From JAAGZL01 sp050297535 (GTDB lineage Bacteria > Pseudomonadota > Gammaproteobacteria > Chromatiales > Chromatiaceae), in contig JBNKSV010000050.1 in the NCBI GenBank assembly GCA_050297535.1, positions 1 to 13,716 of the forward strand: a stretch of 13,716 nucleotides of DNA. Reading direction: 5' to 3'. The position numbers and the translations under genes were made by a program. Position 1 is the stretch's first letter. Every line of letters starts with the position of its first letter. The notes below the pieces were generated by a model. That model saw only the letters and a program-made list of their open reading frames with translations, had not been told where the DNA came from and did no database searches. Below are positions 1 through 5,766 of the stretch, one piece after another.

Positions 1-440
1 CCAAACTCTGAGAGTAGACCGCGTATCTCATTCACCAGGGCAGTACGGGCCTTCACTAAACGCCTTCTGACTCGATGCAGTGCCTGTCCAGCTTGCTGTT
101 CGGCTGTCTTTATCGCCACATACCACATCGTTGGGCGACTGGATGCCTCGCAAATAGCTTCAGCATCATTAGCATCATTCTTGCCACCCTTAACGTAGGG
201 CTTTACAAACTGAGGAGAGATAATCCTTGCCTGATGCCCAAGCTTCTCTAGTTCGCGTGCCCAGTAGTGAGCACTTCCGCATGCCTCCATCGCAACAATG
301 CATGGTTCGATCTGACGGAAGAAATCAAGCATCTCCTTGCGCTTCAGCCGTTTCTTCACCGCAACTCGCTCGTGACTATCGACACCGTGAATCTGGAAAA
401 CACTCTTTGCTAAATCTACACCAACTCGTTTAAGCTTCAT
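1..440 (-). CDS. IS110-family transposase (DEDD recombinase), N-terminal part, truncated by window edge
   Basis: I read this on the minus strand from ATG at 440; it stays open to the left edge (146 complete codons). The N-terminus reads MKLKRVGVDLAKSVFQIHG, the typical IS110/IS1111 RuvC-like start, with the first catalytic Asp at residue 9. AMEACGSAHYWAREL carries the second acidic residue, and KNDANDAEAI gives the last two acidic positions, completing a DEDD set. The following RLVKARTALVNEIRGLLSEFG matches the start of the helical linker of the family. A strong Shine-Dalgarno (AGGAGG, minus strand) precedes the ATG. The C-terminal serine-containing Transposase_20 domain is outside the window, so intactness cannot be judged. 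Confidence 0.93.
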   Translation of the reverse strand, partial: MKLKRVGVDLAKSVFQIHGVDSHERVAVKKRLKRKEMLDFFRQIEPCIVAMEACGSAHYWARELEKLGHQARIISPQFVKPYVKGGKNDANDAEAICEASSRPTMWYVAIKTAEQQAGQALHRVRRRLVKARTALVNEIRGLLSEF

Positions 441-521
441 TTGGGCTCCTCCTTTCTATTAACTGTGATCTTAGAATCCACAGTTTGGCACATAGATGCC
501 GCTTAGGAGGGAGGAGTCCAT
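1..521 (-). mobile_element. IS110-family (IS1111-like) insertion sequence, left part
   Basis: The segment holds the 5' part of an IS110-family transposase and its upstream non-coding end. The rest of the element lies beyond the left edge of the window. The boundary near 521 is approximate: the sequence inward from there (minus strand TGGACTCCTCCCTCC) resembles the ends of IS1111-group elements as I remember them. No target duplication was sought, because IS110 elements often leave none. A short inverted repeat, AACTGTG at 461-467 and CACAGTT at 479-485, lies in this end. The element sits about 37 bp past the stop codon of the CcdA-like gene, so it does not break a recognisable gene. Confidence 0.8.
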
Positions 522-557
522 TTCATTGCCCTACACCTGACTCTGCCTCCAGAATCG

Positions 558-1244
558 TTATGCTAGGATATTCCCCGCCCCGGTAAAGATCAACAAAGCC
601 GCGCTAAGGCGCACAATATATTTGTGACTATTGCTTAACTGTTCCCGCAGTCGGTCGCCGAACCAGGCGAAGCCGATGCCGTAGAATATGCTTGGGATTA
701 CGATGGCTCCAAGCCCAAAACCAAGTCCCAACCACAACCCGTGCCAGGCATTGGCGCCGACGGCCGCGGATAAGATGACACTGCCCAGCGGTGCGCAGGG
801 TGACAACGCCATGCCTGCACCCAGCAGAAATAGTCCACCTGGCAGCATGGCGTCTGCCGACTCGTTGCGCAGATCGCGCAACGGCACCTCGTTGTTCGAT
901 TTCTTGGTGCAGAAACTCTTTCCGGGATTGCGCAGCAGCATGGCTATACCCAGGATCAACGCGGCCATCCCCAGCAGCCAGCGCAACTCCTGATTGGCGG
1001 CGCTGCTGTTGCCGATGATCTGCCCGGTAACACCGGCGGCAGTGGCAAGTATGGTGTAGCTGGCGAGTCGACCGAGAGAGAAGGGCAACATTATGCGCCA
1101 GGAACGGCGTATGCCGCCCTCGCTGGCGATAAATACCGGACCCAGGAATGGCAGGCATGAGATGGTACATGAACTCATGCCGAATACCAGGCCAAGAATC
1201 ATGGCCATGGGTATGGTAAGCAGGGTCTGATCGACCGGTGTCAT
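558..1244 (-). CDS. CcdA/DsbD-like (TauE/SafE-annotated type) multi-pass membrane protein
   Basis: A 228-aa hydrophobic protein with about six predicted membrane segments. Two similar cysteine-proline motifs lie in the two halves: SSCTISCLPFLGP (C26, C30) and ALSPCAPLGSVI (C150). This arrangement recalls the paired transmembrane cysteines of CcdA and the DsbD transmembrane domain, which pass electrons from cytoplasmic thioredoxin to periplasmic thiols. Related proteins are often labelled sulfite exporter TauE/SafE. A soluble loop at about 106-131 contains one more Cys (C112). Its ATG overlaps the stop of the activator gene by 4 bp (ATGA), so the two are translationally coupled. It is the last gene of the minus-strand cluster. 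Inferred role: delivery of reducing equivalents or metal/thiol handling for the cluster's Fe-S enzyme; direct export of a small anion is an alternative. Confidence 0.75.
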   Translation of the reverse strand: MTPVDQTLLTIPMAMILGLVFGMSSCTISCLPFLGPVFIASEGGIRRSWRIMLPFSLGRLASYTILATAAGVTGQIIGNSSAANQELRWLLGMAALILGIAMLLRNPGKSFCTKKSNNEVPLRDLRNESADAMLPGGLFLLGAGMALSPCAPLGSVILSAAVGANAWHGLWLGLGFGLGAIVIPSIFYGIGFAWFGDRLREQLSNSHKYIVRLSAALLIFTGAGNILA

Positions 1245-2056
1245 GCCGGTTGCTCACACTCGGCAAAATATTCATTGCGCGCCAGTACCGCCGCACCGAA
1301 GGCGGTGGTGGTCTGGGGATGTTCCGGTACGATGATCTCCCGTTGCATCTCGTCTTCCAGTGCTGCAACCAGTCCCTTGTTCAGTGCCGGACCACCATCG
1401 AAGTAGACGCGATCTTCAATGCCGACCCGCTTGGCCAGACGCACGGTGCGTTTGGCGATGGAGTAGTGGATGCCGGCGATGATCTCCCCCTTGCCGTGGC
1501 CATTGGCCAGCATGCCTATGATCTCGGATTCGGCAAACACGGTGCAGGTGCTGTTGATGGAGAGCGGTGCGGCCTGTGCATTGAAGTGGTAGTCACCCAG
1601 TTCCTCCAGGTCGATCTCCATATTGCGCGCCGCTACGTCGAGAAAGCGTCCGGTTCCGGCAGCGCACTTGTCGTTCATGGCGAAGTTGGCGACGTGTCCG
1701 TCGCTATCTAGTTGGATCGCCTTGGAGTCCTGGCCACCGATGTTGATTATGGTGCGCACGCCACCGAAGGCCTTGCCGGTCTCATGGGCGCCGATGGCGT
1801 TGGCGGTGATCTCGCTGATGGAATCGTCCGCCTCTTTGAATAGCTTACGACCGTAACCAGTGGCGATCAGATAGTGCACATCATCATGCTGCAGGTTGTG
1901 TTGTGCCAGCAAATGGGCCAGCGCTTCTTTGGCGTTTTTGTGAAACAGACTACCGGAGGCGGTAACGTGTACGCCTACATGCTTTCCCTCTTCGTCCACC
2001 AGGGCTACCTTGATGGCGGTGGAGCCGATATCCAGTCCTGCGAAATACTTACTCAT
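1241..2056 (-). CDS. BadF/BadG/HgdC-type ATPase, activator of 2-hydroxyacyl-CoA dehydratase/double-cubane protein
   Basis: A 271-aa ASKHA-fold ATPase, close to the usual length of HgdC-type activators. Visible motifs are the phosphate-1 loop GLDIGSTAIKVAL (7-19), TGYGRKLF (66-73), INIGGQDSKAI (104-114), NDKCAAGTGRFLDV (128-141), STCTVFAESEIIGM (169-182) and DGGPALNKGLV (210-220). C131 and C171 match the two cysteines by which each protomer of the homodimer holds one shared [4Fe-4S] cluster. In this family ATP hydrolysis drives one low-potential electron into the partner protein. I chose ATG at 2056 because GAAGG lies 9 nt upstream and MSKYFAGLDIG is the family N-terminus; an upstream in-frame start at 2161 would translate the GC-rich repeats. 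The partner is encoded just upstream, and the stop overlaps the next gene. Confidence 0.93.
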   Translation of the reverse strand: MSKYFAGLDIGSTAIKVALVDEEGKHVGVHVTASGSLFHKNAKEALAHLLAQHNLQHDDVHYLIATGYGRKLFKEADDSISEITANAIGAHETGKAFGGVRTIINIGGQDSKAIQLDSDGHVANFAMNDKCAAGTGRFLDVAARNMEIDLEELGDYHFNAQAAPLSINSTCTVFAESEIIGMLANGHGKGEIIAGIHYSIAKRTVRLAKRVGIEDRVYFDGGPALNKGLVAALEDEMQREIIVPEHPQTTTAFGAAVLARNEYFAECEQPA

Positions 2057-2081
2057 ACAATTTTTCCTTCGTAATAAAACT

Positions 2082-2106
2082 CCCTTCTCCCCGGTGGGGA
2101 GAAGGG
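2082..2106. repeat. Perfect GC-rich hairpin between dehydratase-like and activator genes
   Basis: CCCTTCTCCCC at 2082-2092 pairs perfectly with GGGGAGAAGGG at 2096-2106 around a GGT loop. It lies 25 bp before the activator start codon in the direction of transcription. No run of U follows it on the minus strand, so it does not look like a classical terminator. It may be part of the same dispersed palindromic repeat family as the neighbouring units. Confidence 0.85.
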
Positions 2107-2148
2107 CAGGGGATGAGGGGGGTGTTAGTTGTTGCCCCCTCACCCCAA

Positions 2149-2284
2149 CCCCTCTCCCCAAAGGGGCGAGGGGCTAAATGTAACATGCAATTCACCCCCC
2201 CCCCCTCTCCCCAAAGGGGCGAGGGGCTAAAATATAACATGCAATTCAACCCTCCCCTCTCGCCAAGGGGGCGAGGGGTAAATG
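2149..2284. repeat. Three tandem ~52-53-bp GC-rich hairpin units
   Basis: Unit stems are CCCCTCTCCCC-AAA-GGGGCGAGGGG at 2149-2173, the identical 25 bp at 2202-2226, and a diverged CCCCTCTCGCC...GGCGAGGGG at 2254-2278. Periods are 53 and 52 bp. The linkers share TAACATGCAATTCA in the first two units; the third ends in TAAATGTTATGCC, which overlaps the dehydratase-like stop codon. An 11-C homopolymer lies at 2195-2205. Units of this type resemble dispersed palindromic repeats seen in many beta/gammaproteobacteria. In an mRNA they could cause attenuation, processing or altered stability between the two coding regions. No canonical U-tract terminator is visible. Confidence 0.85.
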
Positions 2285-3565
2285 TTATGCCGATTTTCTC
2301 TTCCTGTTTTTGATTGATTCAATAAACGCCTCGATACGGGTGGATAGCTGTCCCATATCATCCATGCTGTAATCGGTCTCTACGTAGAGCATGGGAATGT
2401 TCTTTGCCGCCAGTGCATCGGCTATGCTGCGTTGTTCCATCTCATAGACCTGGCAACCGGCAAACACTTGATAGACTACGCCGTCGGCGTCAAAGCTGTC
2501 TGCTAGTTCCAGCATGCGGCGCTGGCGATCCTCATTATTAGGGAAGATGGGACAGGTACAGGGCTTGAGGTATCTGTCGGCCAGGCTGTCTACCATGTCA
2601 CCCACCAGCCATTCGTCTACAGCGGTCATATCATAGAGCATGCGATTGGCTGAGCAGGTCTCATCGGCCACGACAATGCCCCCAGCCTCTTCAATAAGCA
2701 GTGGTAGTTTGAGATTTGGAAAGATTGGTGGTGAACCGGTAAAGACTATGCGCGGGGCCTTGCGTTGCGCCGCCTGGAATCCATCTTGCTGCCGTTGTAG
2801 CAACTCCTGGTTTAAGTTTTCTACCGCCTCTGTCCAGCTCTCAATATCGTCAAAGAAGTAGGCGTTGGTAACCAGGAATGCATCTTTTCCGAGAAACAGC
2901 GCCGGGCTGCTCTTGCGCAGGTTGTGCATGGTGCGGAACGCGGTCTGGGCGCGGGCTATCTTTGCTATGGCTGAACGCAGGTTTTTGCGTGTTAGCTTTT
3001 TCCCGGTCAGTTTACGTAACTGCATGGCGAAACTACGTACCGAGCGTTGCCAATAGATGCGTGCCTCTTCGCTGTCCTTGGATGGTGGCAGTTCCAGATC
3101 GTATACGTTGTAGCCCATATCCGCGATCATGGCGCCGGCCTTCTTTTTCTGATCACAGGTGGTTAGGTTTACCACCATATCCGGCTTGCCGGTACGCGGC
3201 ACCGGGTTTTCCGCGTGCAGCATCCCCAGCGTGGCCTTTACCAGGGAACAGGATTTGGCTGGCATGAAATCACCGCCGATCTGATCGTAGTGATAGGAAC
3301 CGTTGCAGAGACGCACCGGGGTGGCGCCTGACGCATAGATCAATTCCTCCGGCACATGGATGCAGGTGGTTCCCACCAGCGTCTTGTTCTTCGGCAGGGT
3401 TTCTCCCTGGCAGTAGACGCGGCGGAACAGGGAATAGAAATACTCCATGCCCTTGGGGTTGTCATCGAAGCGATCTGTAATGTGATCAAGGATGTTCTCC
3501 GCTTCACGCGCCTGGCGGCTGCGGTTATATGCGGCTGGATCAGTTTGTGTCGTTGTTTGGTTCAC
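2285..3565 (-). CDS. 2-hydroxyacyl-CoA dehydratase subunit D family protein; likely double-cubane-cluster reductase
   Basis: A 426-aa protein with the HGD-D fold signature: GTTCIHVPEELIYASGATPV (65-84), RLCNGS (C87), MPAKSCSLVKATLGM (C106), NLTTCDQKKK (C137), DETCSANRML (C304), LKPCTCP (C336, C338) and FAGCQVYEMEQ (C371). TTCDxKKK and the GTxCxxxPxELI pattern are, as I recall, shared with E. coli YjiM and the Carboxydothermus double-cubane cluster protein, which carries an [8Fe-9S] cluster and reduces small molecules with ATP via its activator. Only one D-type subunit is encoded, fitting a homodimeric double-cubane protein better than a two-subunit acyl-CoA dehydratase. Nine cysteines are enough for the roughly six cluster ligands expected. 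The start is GTG at 3565, with AGGA 8 nt upstream, overlapping the polyferredoxin gene by 26 bp. The substrate is unknown; an ordinary hydroxyacyl-CoA dehydratase remains possible. Confidence 0.85.
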   Translation of the reverse strand: MNQTTTQTDPAAYNRSRQAREAENILDHITDRFDDNPKGMEYFYSLFRRVYCQGETLPKNKTLVGTTCIHVPEELIYASGATPVRLCNGSYHYDQIGGDFMPAKSCSLVKATLGMLHAENPVPRTGKPDMVVNLTTCDQKKKAGAMIADMGYNVYDLELPPSKDSEEARIYWQRSVRSFAMQLRKLTGKKLTRKNLRSAIAKIARAQTAFRTMHNLRKSSPALFLGKDAFLVTNAYFFDDIESWTEAVENLNQELLQRQQDGFQAAQRKAPRIVFTGSPPIFPNLKLPLLIEEAGGIVVADETCSANRMLYDMTAVDEWLVGDMVDSLADRYLKPCTCPIFPNNEDRQRRMLELADSFDADGVVYQVFAGCQVYEMEQRSIADALAAKNIPMLYVETDYSMDDMGQLSTRIEAFIESIKNRKRKSA

Positions 3566-4538
3566 GATTAGGTTCCTGGTGGTGATTCATGCGTTTAATA
3601 AAGCCTTCTTCAGTCGATTCAAAGATGGTTTTTCCGATGAAGGTTACCTTGAGCGCCCCATCTTCCGGGCAAGCGGCTACGCACTTGAGGCACAGGATAC
3701 AATCGTCCTGCATTATGCGTTTGTTCTCTACATCGTCGGCGATCTCTTTGATCTCCAGATCGCACACCCGGAAGCAGTCGCCGCAACGGGTGCATTTATC
3801 CCCATCCTTTTTCAGATTGAGTAGGGCGGGCTTGGAAAATAGATACTGCAATGCGCTCATTGGGCAGAAGAAACAGAAGAAGCGTTTCTTTACAAAGGCT
3901 CCGACAAAGAATAGGCCGGTGATGAACATGCCCAGGGCGGTCAGCACCATGCTGGTCTTATCGGAGAAGTCGATGGTGAACTGAGAAGCATCGCCGGTGA
4001 ACAAGGGTATGATCATGCGCCCGGGACAGATGTCACAAAAGGGCGTACCCATAGAGTGGGATAGAAATCCTCCCCCAATAGCGAGTGGGATCAGCATGGT
4101 CAAAGCCAGCAATATATACTTGATTACCGTAAGGTTCCGGAACTGTCCCTGGCTGTAACGTGAGTAACGGATTCCAATCTTGGTGCGCAGGGAGGTGATC
4201 CAGTCCTGAAGAGTACCAAGAGGACAGGCAAATCCGCACCAGGCCTTGTTGAGCACGATGAACCAAAGGGCGAAATAGAGAAATGCCATTAGCACCGCTA
4301 TACCGGCATAGCTGAACAATCGCGACCAGTTACCAGACAGCAGGTGTTGTAACGGCAGTAGGAAACAGACGCCGCCGCGTCCTTCTTGATTAAAACCACA
4401 GGCGAATGTAGGCAGGCTGTTTCCCAGGTTGATGGCGAAGTAGCCTCCATATACGAATAGGGCAAAGAACGCGATCTGCAGCCAGAAGCGAAAACTGCGC
4501 AGATTTACGTTGTTTACTGCGGTACGTAACTTACTCAT
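3540..4538 (-). CDS. NapH/NosR/CcoG-like membrane polyferredoxin (4Fe-4S)
   Basis: A 332-aa protein with an N-terminal membrane segment (about 18-40) and further segments near 73-98, 136-158 and 186-207. Cys-Pro motifs of the NapH/NosR C-terminal family follow: CGFACP (C101, C105), CDICP (C168, C171) and CFFCP (C212, C215). Two ferredoxin clusters come next: CTRCGDCFRVCD (C239, C242, C245, C249) and CILCLKCVAACP (C270, C273, C276, C280). Known relatives carry electrons between quinol or periplasmic redox carriers and a partner reductase. The gene overlaps the upstream DUF4198-like gene by 8 bp and the downstream dehydratase-like gene by 26 bp, so the three are co-translated. GAGG lies about 9 nt before the ATG. 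I infer that it supplies electrons to the activator/double-cubane pair. A free polar C-terminal tail of about 40 residues follows the last cluster. Confidence 0.9.
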   Translation of the reverse strand: MSKLRTAVNNVNLRSFRFWLQIAFFALFVYGGYFAINLGNSLPTFACGFNQEGRGGVCFLLPLQHLLSGNWSRLFSYAGIAVLMAFLYFALWFIVLNKAWCGFACPLGTLQDWITSLRTKIGIRYSRYSQGQFRNLTVIKYILLALTMLIPLAIGGGFLSHSMGTPFCDICPGRMIIPLFTGDASQFTIDFSDKTSMVLTALGMFITGLFFVGAFVKKRFFCFFCPMSALQYLFSKPALLNLKKDGDKCTRCGDCFRVCDLEIKEIADDVENKRIMQDDCILCLKCVAACPEDGALKVTFIGKTIFESTEEGFIKRMNHHQEPNREPNNDTN

Positions 4539-5508
4539 CGAAACGTACCTCGCGATAGGGGCGGTTACGCCGCCGCCGGTACAGATAGACCGCCAGGCCG
4601 CTAAATACCAAGGCGAAGGTTCCGATCATCAGGCCATAGGCATATGACTGGTAATCACTCTCGGATGGGTAGTAATTGCCGGAGTAGCTGGCGCGATAGA
4701 GTGTGGCATCGTAGCGCTGTCCATCTGCGTCTCCGGCCTCTGTCGTTTGATAATCAGCACTTACCATATAAGGTTGAGGGAAGCGTTTGTTGAACATGCT
4801 CCAGGGTGGAAAGTAATCACGAATCATCTTGAAGCTTACTCGGCCCTGGCTATCACTGGTCTGTTGATTAGTCCAACCCTGAGCTGTGGTCATGGTTACT
4901 TCCGCGCCAGACTGCGGCTTGCCGTTACGCAGTACGGTGAAGGTTACCTTGTCGCCATAACTCAGCTTACTGTGAAAGTTTTCATGGGGGATGCGTTCAC
5001 GCACCATCTCCAGTGGAATATCTGGGTTGTATTTAAGCGGCATCTTTTCCTGTACGTTATCATGCCCTTCCCGACAGCTGTGTTTCAGGACCTCGGCCTT
5101 GGCTATCTGTATCTGGCGGACATTCTGGTCGATCCAGGTATGGCTTATATAGGCGTTATAGAAACCCTCGTCAGGCATGGGGAAGTCCACATTCAGCATG
5201 CCGTGTTGCTTGTCTTTCTTGATCTTGAGTTCCTTTATATCTCCCTTCGTATCCATCAGGATCAGTGGAGAAAACTTGGTGCCCATCACCAGATAGCCGG
5301 AATCCGCCGGGGTGGCGCCATTCCGTAACCACATCTGTTTGTAATAGATTCCACGACGCATCTGCACCGGCCCGCCATGGGAATGTCCTCCGCCATGTCC
5401 GGCATGGGGAGATTGGTCAGAGAGCCACAAGGTGCCTGCAATAGAGACACTGGAGCACAGCAGCATGGTTAATGCGCCGACGACAAATCGGCATGATCTG
5501 GTTAGCAT
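4531..5508 (-). CDS. His-rich periplasmic DUF4198-like protein with C-terminal membrane anchor
   Basis: A 325-aa protein. It begins with a signal peptide (about 1-24, cleavage near SIA-G) and a histidine/glycine stretch HAGHGGGHSHGG (35-46), a probable metal-binding tract. A beta-rich region follows whose second half (about 170-250; YGDKVTFTVLRNGKPQSGAEV) looks like the carboxypeptidase-regulatory/DUF4198 fold found in nickel/cobalt-uptake-associated proteins. It ends in one membrane helix (281-300) and a basic RRRRNR cytoplasmic tail, giving a periplasm-facing topology. I chose ATG at 5508 because GGAGAG lies 6 nt upstream (5515-5520) and the signal peptide starts there; ATG at 5598 is in frame but lacks such a site. 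It is the first gene of the cluster, with its own promoter and palindrome. It may bind or present a metal or metal chelate imported by the neighbouring receptor (inference). Confidence 0.75.
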   Translation of the reverse strand: MLTRSCRFVVGALTMLLCSSVSIAGTLWLSDQSPHAGHGGGHSHGGPVQMRRGIYYKQMWLRNGATPADSGYLVMGTKFSPLILMDTKGDIKELKIKKDKQHGMLNVDFPMPDEGFYNAYISHTWIDQNVRQIQIAKAEVLKHSCREGHDNVQEKMPLKYNPDIPLEMVRERIPHENFHSKLSYGDKVTFTVLRNGKPQSGAEVTMTTAQGWTNQQTSDSQGRVSFKMIRDYFPPWSMFNKRFPQPYMVSADYQTTEAGDADGQRYDATLYRASYSGNYYPSESDYQSYAYGLMIGTFALVFSGLAVYLYRRRRNRPYREVRFDE

Positions 5509-5514
5509 AAGATT

Positions 5515-5520
5515 CTCTCC
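5515..5520 (-). promoter_or_regulatory. Shine-Dalgarno deciding the DUF4198-like start
   Basis: GGAGAG on the minus strand lies 6 nt before ATG 5508. It supports this start over the in-frame ATG at 5598 and leaves an mRNA leader of about 105 nt after the predicted promoter. Confidence 0.75.
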
Positions 5521-5621
5521 AAACAACAAAACGGGTTTGTTTATACTGAGACGTTTCGTTAGGGATAACATGTTATTTTTTATGTTGTAATGACTCATTT
5601 AACACATGGCGACGGGATCAC

Positions 5622-5651
5622 ACAATACATAAAAATGCGATTAATATTCAA
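5622..5651 (-). promoter_or_regulatory. Predicted sigma70-type promoter of the five-gene cluster
   Basis: On the minus strand, TTGAAT (5651-5646) and TATTGT (5627-5622) are separated by 18 bp. The same arrangement, with nearly the same bases, is present before the TonB receptor gene (7870-7841). That conservation is the main support, because the -10 matches consensus at only four of six positions. The predicted start of transcription is near 5615. Confidence 0.5.
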
Positions 5652-5654
5652 TAT

Positions 5655-5686
5655 GTTATTTCACACACAAAAGTGTGTGAAATAAC
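5655..5686. promoter_or_regulatory. Perfect 14-bp-arm palindrome, putative regulator binding site (copy 1)
   Basis: GTTATTTCACACAC (5655-5668), AAAA, then GTGTGTGAAATAAC (5673-5686): both 14-bp arms match without error. It ends 3 bp upstream of the predicted -35 of the five-gene cluster, a position more like an activator site than a repressor site. The left arm and the promoter next to it are repeated upstream of the receptor gene. The motif is not a CRP site (the TGTGA/TCACA halves are in the opposite order) and not an FNR site. As RNA it would also form a strong hairpin downstream of the receptor gene, but without a U-tract. The regulator is not identified. Confidence 0.8.
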
Positions 5687-5766
5687 GCATTTTGTATAAA
5701 ACCCTCGGCGCATCTTCTCTGCTGACACATTAGGTATATGCCGATTTGGCAGAGCGATTTTCTGAT

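Noticed and set aside
227..433. 68-aa open frame on the plus strand
   Set aside because: It lies opposite the IS110 transposase coding region, which shows a full DEDD start.
628..1368. 246-aa open frame on the minus strand overlapping two genes
   Set aside because: It is an alternative-frame reading of the CcdA-like gene and activator 3' end, rich in Arg/His and with no family signature.
1238..1711. 157-aa open frame on the plus strand
   Set aside because: It is antisense to the activator gene, whose motifs are unmistakable; no own signal or motif.
2057..2161. Upstream start of the activator at 2161
   Set aside because: The added 35 residues would be translated from the GC-rich repeats and have no family counterpart; ATG 2056 has a proper Shine-Dalgarno.
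2082..2284. CRISPR-like repeat-spacer array
   Set aside because: Units are palindromic, GC-rich and only three to four in number; the linkers between them are themselves repeated, so they are not unique spacers. No cas genes are near.
4747..5328. 193-aa open frame on the plus strand
   Set aside because: It is antisense to the DUF4198-like gene, which has a signal peptide, membrane anchor and proper Shine-Dalgarno.
5655..5686. CRP or FNR binding site
   Set aside because: CRP needs TGTGA then TCACA; here the halves are in the reverse order. The FNR pattern TTGAT-N4-ATCAA is not present in the palindrome.
5655..5686. Rho-independent terminator of the receptor gene
   Set aside because: The stem would be stable, but no U-tract follows on the minus strand, and the left arm recurs upstream of the receptor together with promoter elements.
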